Positions 23,559 through 31,316 of a stretch of DNA of 32,805 bases are shown in pieces (positions within the stretch are counted from its first letter, which is position 1; each line of letters starts with the position of its first letter). The position numbers and the translations under genes were made by a program. The notes below the pieces were generated by a model, which searched no databases, was not told where the DNA came from, and saw only the letters and a program-made list of their open reading frames with translations. Source of the stretch: HyVt-337 sp964428895 (GTDB lineage Bacteria; Planctomycetota; Phycisphaerae; SM23-33). The stretch is taken from assembly GCA_964428895.1 (NCBI GenBank), contig CAYRZU010000034.1, positions 1 through 32,805 of the forward strand. The letters run 5' to 3'.

Positions 23559-25562
23559 CTACTGCAACCCAAGACGCTTGCGGAACTCGGCAACGTCAAT
23601 CACTTCAACGCCCAATGAACGGGCCTTATCCAGTTTGCCGCCGGTGGCCTCACCGGCCACCACGAAATCCGTCTTCTTCGAGACGCTCGAGGCAGCCTTG
23701 CCGCCGGCGGCTTTGATCGCCGCCTGCGCTTCGGGCCGACTCATCCCGGCCAGCGTACCGGTAACGACCACGGTCTTACCCGCCAAAGGCTGATCGTCGG
23801 CGTCGCGGGCGAGCCGCTCGGCCTTCATGGTCAGACCCGCTGCCCGAAGACGATCAACGGCCGTCCGCCCGGCTTCGCTGTGGAAGAACGAATGGACGCT
23901 CTCGGCGATGACCGGGCCGATCTCGTCGACGTCCGTTAGAGCTTCAACGCTCGCAGCCATCAGGGCATCCAGACCGCCGAAGTGGCCGGCCAGTACTTCC
24001 GCCGCTCGGCCGCCGACGTGTCGAATGCCCAGCCCCGCCAGCACACGATCCAACGGCCGGTCCTTGCTGGTCTGGATCGCATCAATCAGATTCTTCGCCG
24101 AGGTCTCGGCCATGCGGTCAAGCTCGGCGACCTTCTCGGCCTCCAGTGCGTAGAGATCGGCGAAGTCTTTGACCCATCCCTGATCGACCAATTGGTCAAT
24201 CACCGCCGGGCCGAGATGCTCAATGTTCATCTGATTGCGGGCCGCGAAGAATCGCAGTCGCTCGCGTAGTTGGGCCGGGCAAGCGGGGTCGGCGCAGCGG
24301 AGATACACGCCGTCTTCATCGCGCCGCGTCTCGTGGCCGCAACTTGGGCACGCCGACGGCGGATCGATGGGCTTTGCGTCGGCCGGCCGATGGGCGTGAA
24401 CTACCTGCAGGACGTGGGGAATGATCTCGCCGGCCTTTTCGACGATGACGGCATCCCCCACCCGCACGTCCAACCGTTCGATCTGGTCGAAGTTGTGCAG
24501 TGACGCGTTGGAGACGGTCGTTCCCGCCAATTGGACCGGGTCGAACCGGGCCACCGGCGTAATGGTGCCCAAGCGGCCCACCTGGAAGTCCACCGCCCGC
24601 AGAACAGTCTCGGCCCGCTCGGCCTCGTACTTATACGCCATGCGCCACCGCGGGGCTTTGCTGGTCGAGCCTAATTCATCGCGCAGGGCCAACTCGTCGA
24701 CGCTAACCACCATACCGTCGGTTTCGTAGTCGACCTCATCCTGATGAGCGGGCCAAGCCTCGATTGTTTCCATGGCCGCATCGATGTCGTCGCACACCTC
24801 GGTAAAGGAGCTCATCGGAATGGACCAGCTCTTCAGCCGTTGCGTGATCTCGCTGGCTCGATTGCCGAGCGGCTCGGACATCTCCCCCAGGCCGTGGGCC
24901 ACGAACGCCAGGCCGCGCTCGCCCACCACGGTCGGGTCGAGCTGTTTGAGCGTGCCGGCGGCGCCGTTGCGAGGATTCGCAAAGGTCTCCTGGCCTTGCT
25001 CGGCCCGTTTGGCGTTGGTGGCGGCAAAGGCGCTGCGAGGCCAGAAGACTTCGCCGCGCACTTCCAGAACGTCCGGAAAACCCTCGCCCGTCAGCACCAA
25101 CGGAATCGCGCGGATGCGCTTGGCGTTGTTGGTGATATTGTCGCCTCGAACGCCGTCGCCCCGCGTCGCCGCCAGAACCAATCGGCCACCCTCATATCGA
25201 AGCGAAACGGCCACGCCGTCGATCTTGGGATCGACCAAGTAGTGAAACGGATGCTCCTCGAGGGCTTTTCGGACGCGCGTGTCAAACTCGCGAACGTCCT
25301 CGGCGTCGTACGTGTTGTCGATGCTCAGCATCCGCTGGGCGTGGGTAACGGATTCGAACCCCTCGATGGGCTCGCCGCCGACGCGTTGGGTGGGGGAATC
25401 GTCGGTGACGAGGTCCGGGTGGGCGGCCTCGAGCGTTTTCAGCTCGTCCATGAGGCGGTCGTAGTCGCGGTCGGAGATTTCCGGGGTCGCCTCGACGTAA
25501 TACAGCCGGTCGTGGCGCCGGATGTCATCGCGAAGCTGCTCAATGCGTGGGGCGTCGTCCAT
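23559..25562 (-). CDS. ligA: NAD-dependent DNA ligase
   Basis: LigA seals nicks during replication and repair using NAD+. The 667-aa protein has the full domain order. The Ia domain (DRLYYVEATPEISDRDYD) leads into the adenylation domain, with active-site Lys113 in DPKIDGVA. The OB fold includes VEKAGEIIPHV. A Cys4 zinc finger (CPSCG and a CADPAC segment), the helix-hairpin-helix repeats (GIRHVGGRAAEVLAGHF) and a C-terminal BRCT domain (GKTVVVTGTLAGM, about 595-667) complete it. The start is 2 bp after the stop of ndk, with no strong ribosome-binding site, so it is probably translated by coupling. Length is normal for the family. Confidence 0.97.
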   Translation of the reverse strand: MDDAPRIEQLRDDIRRHDRLYYVEATPEISDRDYDRLMDELKTLEAAHPDLVTDDSPTQRVGGEPIEGFESVTHAQRMLSIDNTYDAEDVREFDTRVRKALEEHPFHYLVDPKIDGVAVSLRYEGGRLVLAATRGDGVRGDNITNNAKRIRAIPLVLTGEGFPDVLEVRGEVFWPRSAFAATNAKRAEQGQETFANPRNGAAGTLKQLDPTVVGERGLAFVAHGLGEMSEPLGNRASEITQRLKSWSIPMSSFTEVCDDIDAAMETIEAWPAHQDEVDYETDGMVVSVDELALRDELGSTSKAPRWRMAYKYEAERAETVLRAVDFQVGRLGTITPVARFDPVQLAGTTVSNASLHNFDQIERLDVRVGDAVIVEKAGEIIPHVLQVVHAHRPADAKPIDPPSACPSCGHETRRDEDGVYLRCADPACPAQLRERLRFFAARNQMNIEHLGPAVIDQLVDQGWVKDFADLYALEAEKVAELDRMAETSAKNLIDAIQTSKDRPLDRVLAGLGIRHVGGRAAEVLAGHFGGLDALMAASVEALTDVDEIGPVIAESVHSFFHSEAGRTAVDRLRAAGLTMKAERLARDADDQPLAGKTVVVTGTLAGMSRPEAQAAIKAAGGKAASSVSKKTDFVVAGEATGGKLDKARSLGVEVIDVAEFRKRLGLQ

Positions 25563-25564
25563 GG

Positions 25565-26029
25565 TCAGCCGTCATCGCTGAGGGTCCAAGCGTCCAGGTC
25601 CAGCGCGTAATCCACCAGTTCATCATCGCCGAAGAAGACCGGGATTTCCCGGTCGGCCGAGGCGGCGCTGTCCGAACCGTGCACCAGATTCAGGCGACGG
25701 GCCATGCCGAGGTCGCCGCGGATCGTCCCCGGGTCGGCCTCGCTGCTGGTGGTGGGGCCCATCATGGACCGAGCAATCTCGATGGCCCCGGGGCCCTCCA
25801 GCACCATCGCCATCACCGGCCCGGAGGTAATGAAGGCCATCAGGCGGTCGTAGAAGTCTTTCCCTTCGTGAACCGAGTACATCTCCGCGGCCCGAGCGTC
25901 GGAGAGCTTCAGAAACTTCATCCCGACGATCTTGAGCCCCCTATCCTCGAATCGGGCCACGATTCGCCCGATCAGGCGACGCTGAACGGCGTCCGGTTTG
26001 AGAACGACCAACGTGCGTTGTCTGTCCAT
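25565..26029 (-). CDS. ndk: nucleoside diphosphate kinase
   Basis: The 154-aa enzyme transfers the gamma-phosphate of ATP to nucleoside diphosphates. Motifs are RTLVVLKPDAVQRR (4-17) with Lys11, a GPVMAMVLEG segment, a TIRGDLG loop and the catalytic His117 in NLVHGSDS. Length fits the usual 140-155 aa. The ATG at 26029 is chosen because the protein then begins exactly at the conserved start and AAAGGA lies about 12 bases ahead. It is the promoter-proximal gene of a unit with ligA. Confidence 0.95.
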   Translation of the reverse strand: MDRQRTLVVLKPDAVQRRLIGRIVARFEDRGLKIVGMKFLKLSDARAAEMYSVHEGKDFYDRLMAFITSGPVMAMVLEGPGAIEIARSMMGPTTSSEADPGTIRGDLGMARRLNLVHGSDSAASADREIPVFFGDDELVDYALDLDAWTLSDDG

Positions 26030-26065
26030 CTGTCGGTGGTCCTTTTTGAGAAGTTCGCGACGGCG

Positions 26066-26094
26066 AGCGTATGGACAACCTTTGGCGTGGTCAA
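26066..26094 (-). promoter_or_regulatory. possible promoter of ndk-ligA
   Basis: On the minus strand TTGACC (26089-26094) and TACGCT (26066-26071) are separated by 17 bases and point toward ndk. The -10 match is only partial. Confidence 0.4.
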
Positions 26095-26113
26095 GTTTTT
26101 CCCACGGCCGGAC

Positions 26114-26143
26114 GTGACATCGGCCGATCTCGGTGCCTATCAT
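26114..26143 (+). promoter_or_regulatory. possible promoter of the dihydroorotate-dehydrogenase-like gene
   Basis: GTGACA (26114-26119) and TATCAT (26138-26143) are separated by 18 bases, 38 bases ahead of the ATG at 26182. Confidence 0.45.
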
Positions 26144-26181
26144 TCCATGAGCATCGCTCTAACAGGGAAAGGATTGGATCC

Positions 26182-27189
26182 ATGAATCTGTCGACGGAAT
26201 ACATGGGGCTTCAGTTGGCCGGGCCACTGGTCGCATCGGCCGGGCCGTTGAGCATGAAGGTGGATAAGGTCAAGCAGCTCGCCGAGGCCGGCATCTCCGC
26301 CGTGGTCCTCGGGTCGTTGTTTGAAGAGCAAATTCGCCAGGAGGCCGAGCAACTCGACTACTTCCTGGAATACGGGGCGGACCGGTTCGCCGAGAGCCTG
26401 TCGTACTACCCGGCCATCGATACCTTCCGCACCGGGCCGGAAAAGTACCTCGACCACATCCGAGCAGTCAAGGACGCCGTCGACATCCCCGTGATCGCCT
26501 CGCTGAACGGCATTTCCAACAGCGGCTGGACCGACTACGCCTCCGAGGTCGAAGCCGCCGGAGCCGACGCGATTGAACTGAACGTCTCCTTCCTGCCGAC
26601 CAGCACGAACGTGCCCGGCGAGATGATCGAAGGCGCCCACGAGTCCATCGTCCGCTCGGTGGTCGGCAAGGTCTCCATTCCGGTGGCGCTAAAGCTGTCG
26701 CCGTTCTTCTCGGCGCCGGCGGCCGTCGCCAAGGCGATGGTCGAGGCCGGGGCCAGCGGCCTGGTGCTGTTCAACCGTTTCTATCAGCCGGACATCCATG
26801 TTGAGAAGATGGAAGTCTCCCCGCGATTGGCCTTGAGCACGTCGGAGGAAAACCGCCTGCCGCTGCGGTGGATCGCCATCCTCCACGGACGCCTGAAAGC
26901 CTCGCTCGCCGCCTCGACCGGCATCCACACCGCCGACGACGTCGCCAAGATGATCCTGGCGGGCGCCGACGTAACCATGATGACGTCGGCCCTGATCAAG
27001 AACGGACCCGACCACGCCAAGACGGTGCTGGACGGGCTGGTGGCGATTCTGGAGTCCAAGGGCTACAAGTCCGTCACGGACATGCGCGGGGCGTTGAGTC
27101 ACCTCAATAGCGCCGAGCCGGCGGCTTTCGAACGGGCCAACTACCTGAAGACCGTCGGCTGCTTCAAGCCGGCCGGGACGATGGAGTAG
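26182..27189 (+). CDS. dihydroorotate-dehydrogenase-like flavoprotein
   Basis: The 335-aa protein has the FMN TIM-barrel pattern of dihydroorotate dehydrogenases: an STEYMGLQLAGPLVASAGP start, PVIASLNGIS, IELNVSFLPTS, a VALKLSPFF strand with the conserved Lys, GLVLFNRFYQPDI, a TGIHTADDVAK segment and ILAGADVTMMTSAL. It belongs to the subgroup annotated as dihydroorotate dehydrogenase-like, in which the true substrate is often unproven. No other pyrimidine genes adjoin it, so a role in pyrimidine synthesis is not assured. AAAGGA lies about 11 bases before the ATG; the longer frame back to 26071 overlaps the divergent promoter region and is rejected. Confidence 0.87.
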   Translation: MNLSTEYMGLQLAGPLVASAGPLSMKVDKVKQLAEAGISAVVLGSLFEEQIRQEAEQLDYFLEYGADRFAESLSYYPAIDTFRTGPEKYLDHIRAVKDAVDIPVIASLNGISNSGWTDYASEVEAAGADAIELNVSFLPTSTNVPGEMIEGAHESIVRSVVGKVSIPVALKLSPFFSAPAAVAKAMVEAGASGLVLFNRFYQPDIHVEKMEVSPRLALSTSEENRLPLRWIAILHGRLKASLAASTGIHTADDVAKMILAGADVTMMTSALIKNGPDHAKTVLDGLVAILESKGYKSVTDMRGALSHLNSAEPAAFERANYLKTVGCFKPAGTME

Positions 27190-27229
27190 GCCTGCGGCTG
27201 GATTTTCAATTCTCAGGTCTCGACTTGCG

Positions 27230-27268
27230 ATTGGGCCGTCACGATCTGGCGGCCCAATTGTCTTTCTT
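27230..27268 (+). terminator. possible terminator of the dihydroorotate-dehydrogenase-like gene
   Basis: An 8-bp inverted repeat (27230-27237 with 27251-27258, 13-base loop) is followed by a broken T-rich tail (TTGTCTTTCTT). It lies 40 bases after the stop, ahead of cmk. Confidence 0.45.
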
Positions 27269-27320
27269 GGGTCTGGGCTTCCTCTTGGCCCGGCCGACCC
27301 CCATCGGTAAACTTTGCGTC

Positions 27321-27986
27321 ATGATTATCACCATCGACGGACCGGCCGGGGTGGGCAAGAGCACGTCCGCTCGCGGACTGGCTAAGGCGCTGGGCATTGC
27401 CTTCCTGGAGACCGGCGCGACGTATCGCGCCGCGACGCTCAAGGCCTTGCGCGAGGGCGTGGATTTGACTGACGCCAACGCTGTTGCGGCCACGGTCCGG
27501 GCCGCCGATATCCACCTCGTTGTCGGCGAGGCGATGCAGGTGTTGCTGGACGGCCAAGACGTCACCGACCAGCTCCACTCCTCGGACGTCTCCAACAACG
27601 CCCATTTCATCGCCAATGCACCGGCCTGCCGGGAGGTGCTCGTGGACTTGCAGCGGCGGATCGGGGCCGAGCTCGGCGAGTTCGTCACCGAAGGCCGCGA
27701 CCAGGGAACGGTGGTCTTCCCCGACGCCGATGTGAAGTTCTTCTTCTGTGCCGACCCGGCCGTCCGCGCCGAACGCCGCTGCGCCGATCTGCGAGCGGCC
27801 GGAGAAACCGCCGACCCCGCCGGCGTCCAAGCCGACATCGAGACGCGCGACCGGCGCGACCGCGAGCGCCCCGTCGCCCCGCTGGTCCGCCCGGCCGGCG
27901 CCATCGAGATCGACACCACTAACAATAGTATTGACGACGTGCTGGCCGAAATGCTGGCCCACGTGGAGACGCACCGATGCCGCTGA
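27321..27986 (+). CDS. cmk: cytidylate kinase
   Basis: The 221-aa enzyme phosphorylates CMP and dCMP. It begins with the P-loop IDGPAGVGKST (5-15), followed by LETGATYRAATLKAL, EGRDQGTVVFPDA (where most homologues have GRDIG) and RDRRDRERPVAPL with an EIDTTNNSIDDV ending, all characteristic. Length is normal. The ATG at 27321 begins at the conserved N-terminus; no strong ribosome-binding site is visible. The last 10 bases overlap the plsC start, so the two are co-transcribed; cmk-plsC pairing is common in bacteria. Confidence 0.95.
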   Translation: MIITIDGPAGVGKSTSARGLAKALGIAFLETGATYRAATLKALREGVDLTDANAVAATVRAADIHLVVGEAMQVLLDGQDVTDQLHSSDVSNNAHFIANAPACREVLVDLQRRIGAELGEFVTEGRDQGTVVFPDADVKFFFCADPAVRAERRCADLRAAGETADPAGVQADIETRDRRDRERPVAPLVRPAGAIEIDTTNNSIDDVLAEMLAHVETHRCR

Positions 27987-28690
27987 CGCTGTCCAGTTAT
28001 CCCAACAGCCACCTCAACCGCATCCGCCTGTCGTTCGACGTTCGGCCACTGTCGATCTGGTACCGCATGGCCCAGGGCGCCCTACAAATGTTCATGTGCC
28101 TATTCTGGCGGGTGCGGGTCTTTAACCGGCGATATGAGCCCGACAGCGGCGGCGTGCTCTATATTTCCAACCATCAGAGCTACCTCGACCCGCCACTGGT
28201 GGCCTTCGCGCTGCGCCGACCCATGCACTTTATGGCTCGCGATTCGCTGTTCCACTTTAAGCTCTTCCGCTGGCTGATCGAATCGCTCAACGCGTTCCCG
28301 GTCCGCCGTGGCGCCGCCGACACCAAGGCGGTCAAAGAGGCCATGCGGCGATTGAAGGATGGCCGCCCGATCGTCATCTTTCCCGAAGGGACGCGCACGC
28401 GGGACGGGCGGATCGGCAAGTTCCTGCCGGGGGTGGCCCTGCTGAGTCAGCGGGCGGCCAAGTGGACCGTGCCCACCCTGATCGACGGCGCCCACGAATG
28501 CTGGCCCCGCGGCAAGGCCAGCCCCGGCATCGGCAGCGTGGTGGTCCAATACGGCGAGCCGATCTCCCAGGAAGAAGCACGCAAGATGACGCCTGAAGAG
28601 TTCATCGAACGCGTCCGGAGCGACATCGTTGACATGCAAACCGACGTTCGCCGCCGTGTGGGTCGACCCCCGTTGAATTACGATAACTGA
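27977..28690 (+). CDS. plsC: 1-acyl-sn-glycerol-3-phosphate acyltransferase
   Basis: The 237-aa enzyme acylates lysophosphatidic acid to phosphatidic acid at the inner membrane. The catalytic NHQSYLD (His66, Asp71) and FPEGTR (135-140) motifs are intact, with a hydrophobic N-terminal segment (about 32-46) and a VPTLIDGA strand typical of the family. The start lies inside the end of cmk, indicating coupled translation. It is 33 bp upstream of the URO-D-family gene and could be co-transcribed with it. Confidence 0.93.
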   Translation: MPLTLSSYPNSHLNRIRLSFDVRPLSIWYRMAQGALQMFMCLFWRVRVFNRRYEPDSGGVLYISNHQSYLDPPLVAFALRRPMHFMARDSLFHFKLFRWLIESLNAFPVRRGAADTKAVKEAMRRLKDGRPIVIFPEGTRTRDGRIGKFLPGVALLSQRAAKWTVPTLIDGAHECWPRGKASPGIGSVVVQYGEPISQEEARKMTPEEFIERVRSDIVDMQTDVRRRVGRPPLNYDN

Positions 28691-28723
28691 TCGCGCATCA
28701 CCCCCGGCCTGAAAGGAACTCTC

Positions 28724-29821
28724 ATGCCGACATACGAAGGTCTCGCCCAACCGTTCCAGCCCAACTGGCAAGGAATGGTCGACAATATTCTCCGCAAGGG
28801 AACGCCCGACCGCTGCTACCACGTCGAGCTGTTCCACGATTATCAACTGTCCCAGGCCATCGTCAGAATGTTCGACTTGGACAAAGGGCTCGACAAGAAC
28901 GACCCCAACTACCACCGGTGGTTGACAATCAAGTTCCTCCGCTTCCTGGGCTTCGATTACATCTACCTGGGCCCGGGCGGGCAGGACTGGGGCTTTACCG
29001 GAAAGGCCGTCGACGACACCGCGCCCGAAGAGCAGTCCAAAGGCCAACGGTTCTTCCAGGACGAGAACCACGGCCCCATCATGAGCTGGGAAGACTTCGA
29101 CAAGTTCCAATGGCCCGACCCCACCGTGGGCGACCTGACGGCCGAGCTGGAATGGTGGCAAGAGAACCTGCCGGATGACATGGCGATCTTCTGCCATGAG
29201 ATCGGCCACTACTGCGAGTACCTGACGTGGCTGATGGGCTACGAGACGCTGTGCATTTCGCTCTACGACGACCGCGACCTGGTCGAAGCCATCCGCGAGA
29301 AGCTGCTGGACTACTACCGCGTGCTCCTGCCGCGTATCGCCGAGCTCGACCGCATCAAGGTGTTCTTCCCTTCCGACGATATGGGCTACCGCACCGGCAC
29401 GTTCCTAGGCCCCGAGGACATGAAGCACTTCTTCTTGGCCGGCCACAAGGAACTGGCGAAGATCGCCCACGACACCGGGCGGCCCATGATCCTCCACGCC
29501 TGCGGCAATCTCGAATGCATCATGGATGATCTGATCCTCGACGTGAAGATCGACGGCAAGCACAGCTTCGAGGATACCATCGAAGATGTCCGCGACGTCA
29601 AGGAGACCTACGGCCAGGAAATCGCCCTGCTGGGCGGCATCGACGTGGACTTCCTGTGTCGCTCCGACGAGCAGGCCATCCGCCAACGCGTCCGCGACAC
29701 GCTCGATATCTGTCTGCCCGGCGGCGGATTCGCCCTCGGCACGGGCAACACCCCGGCCAACTACATTCCCGTCGAGAACTACCTGGCCATGGTCGACGAG
29801 GGTCGGCTGTATGGGCGGTAA
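28724..29821 (+). CDS. uroporphyrinogen-decarboxylase-like (URO-D family) methyltransferase
   Basis: The 365-aa protein belongs to the URO-D superfamily but is not a true haem-pathway HemE: it lacks the HemE N-terminal substrate-binding signature. It has LHACGN with His258 and Cys260, the zinc-site pattern of corrinoid-dependent methyltransferases such as MtaA/MtbA, and later Cys312 (FLCRSD) as a possible third ligand. Other typical segments are FLGFDYIYLGPGG, FFPSDDMGYRTG and ALLGGIDVDF. Such enzymes move methyl groups from a corrinoid protein or a methylated substrate. AAAGGA precedes the ATG. A GH29 fucosidase follows after 6 bp. The corrinoid protein at 1671-2294 is a possible partner. 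Confidence 0.82.
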   Translation: MPTYEGLAQPFQPNWQGMVDNILRKGTPDRCYHVELFHDYQLSQAIVRMFDLDKGLDKNDPNYHRWLTIKFLRFLGFDYIYLGPGGQDWGFTGKAVDDTAPEEQSKGQRFFQDENHGPIMSWEDFDKFQWPDPTVGDLTAELEWWQENLPDDMAIFCHEIGHYCEYLTWLMGYETLCISLYDDRDLVEAIREKLLDYYRVLLPRIAELDRIKVFFPSDDMGYRTGTFLGPEDMKHFFLAGHKELAKIAHDTGRPMILHACGNLECIMDDLILDVKIDGKHSFEDTIEDVRDVKETYGQEIALLGGIDVDFLCRSDEQAIRQRVRDTLDICLPGGGFALGTGNTPANYIPVENYLAMVDEGRLYGR

Positions 29822-29827
29822 ACCATC

Positions 29828-31252
29828 ATGACCACACCCGCCCGCTTCGAGCCGGACATTCAGTCCTTGGGCTTTGGCTACAAGGCGCCGCAGTGGTTCG
29901 CCGACGCCAAGTTCGGCATCTATGCGCATTGGGGAGTGTATTCGGTGTCCGGGCAGCAGGAGTGGTATGCCCGGAACATGTATATCCCTGGGCACGAAGC
30001 CAACCGGTATCACATCGAACACTTCGGCCATCCGTCCACGTTCGGGTACAAGGACATGATTCCGCTGTGGCGGGCCGAGAACTTCGACCCCGACGCCTTA
30101 CTCGACGTGGTCAAGCGTGCGGGCGCCCGCTACTTCTGCACCTGCGCCGTCCATCACGACAACTTCGATCTGTGGAACTCCCGTCACCACAAGTGGAACG
30201 CCGTGAACATGGGCCCCAAGAAGGACCTCGTTGGAATGTTCCGCGAGGCCACGCTCAAGGCGGGTCTGAAATGGGGGGTGACCACCCACCTGGCTCGGTC
30301 CGACCACTGGTTCCAGACCAACAAGAACGCCGACGACCGAGGCCCCTACGACGGCAACGACTCCGACTACTGGGATTTCTACTTCCCCCCCCTGCCGGAT
30401 GACCACAACGGGCACGTCATGCCCGCCCACCGCGAGCACTGGAAGGCCCGCCTGATCGACCTGATCGACAATTACGGCCCTGACCTGCTGTACTTCGATA
30501 GCGCCATCCCGTTCACGGGCGAAGATAACTTCCAAACCGGCATGGACGTGCTGGCCCACTACTACAACCGCTCCATCGAGCGCCACGGCGAACTAAGCAG
30601 CGTGCTGTTCATCAAGAACTCCTCCGACATTCACGGGCCGTTCTGCGGCGGGCTGTTCGTGGAGTGCGTGGCTACTCTTGATTCCGAACACCGCTCGCTG
30701 CCCGACATTCGCTATCAGCCGTGGCAGTGCGACTTCCCCTGCCTCCACGGGGCATGCTGGAGCTACAACCCGTCGGCCGGCATCTACACAGCCGGAGACA
30801 TCCTCAACATGCTGGCCGACGTGGTCAGCAAGAACGGGTGCTTCCTGCTGAATATCCCCCCCAAGCCCGACGGCACGCTGGAGCAACGCGTGATCGACCT
30901 GCTGACCGAGATCGGCGCCTGGATGGACGTCAACGGCGACGCCATCTACGACACGCGCCCCTTCTATCCGGTCACCGAGGGCGACCTGCGATTCACCACC
31001 AAGGGCAACAATCTGAACGTCATCGTCCGCCACTGGCCCGAGGATGGTCGCGTGGTGGTCGAGTCCATCCACGGGGCGGCGCCGCTGACGGTCCAGACCG
31101 TCACCATGCTGGGTGGCGATAAGCTCGCCTTCCGGCAGGACGGCGCCACCCTCACCATCGACCTGCCCGCCCAAGAACCGACCGACCTGGCTGCCCCCTA
31201 CATCCTCCAGGCCCGCTGCGACCAACCCACAAAGCCGGGATGGATTCACTAA
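29828..31252 (+). CDS. GH29-family alpha-L-fucosidase
   Basis: The 474-aa protein is a GH29 glycoside hydrolase, expected to release alpha-L-fucose from glycans. It has KFGIYAHWGVYSV (28-40), the HHDNFDLWNS motif (109-118), a predicted nucleophile Asp224 in LLYFDSAIP, a SKNGCFLLNIPPKPDG segment and a C-terminal beta-sandwich. There is no signal peptide, so it acts in the cytoplasm or on imported oligosaccharides. It starts 6 bp after the URO-D-family gene and is followed by a glycyl-radical-enzyme gene on the same strand. Substrate specificity within GH29 cannot be read from sequence. Confidence 0.88.
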   Translation: MTTPARFEPDIQSLGFGYKAPQWFADAKFGIYAHWGVYSVSGQQEWYARNMYIPGHEANRYHIEHFGHPSTFGYKDMIPLWRAENFDPDALLDVVKRAGARYFCTCAVHHDNFDLWNSRHHKWNAVNMGPKKDLVGMFREATLKAGLKWGVTTHLARSDHWFQTNKNADDRGPYDGNDSDYWDFYFPPLPDDHNGHVMPAHREHWKARLIDLIDNYGPDLLYFDSAIPFTGEDNFQTGMDVLAHYYNRSIERHGELSSVLFIKNSSDIHGPFCGGLFVECVATLDSEHRSLPDIRYQPWQCDFPCLHGACWSYNPSAGIYTAGDILNMLADVVSKNGCFLLNIPPKPDGTLEQRVIDLLTEIGAWMDVNGDAIYDTRPFYPVTEGDLRFTTKGNNLNVIVRHWPEDGRVVVESIHGAAPLTVQTVTMLGGDKLAFRQDGATLTIDLPAQEPTDLAAPYILQARCDQPTKPGWIH

Positions 31253-31316
31253 CTCCGCTTCCGGAATGCCTAGAATGCTGTAAAATCGAAGCGACCTTGG
31301 AGGAGTTCTTGTCGCC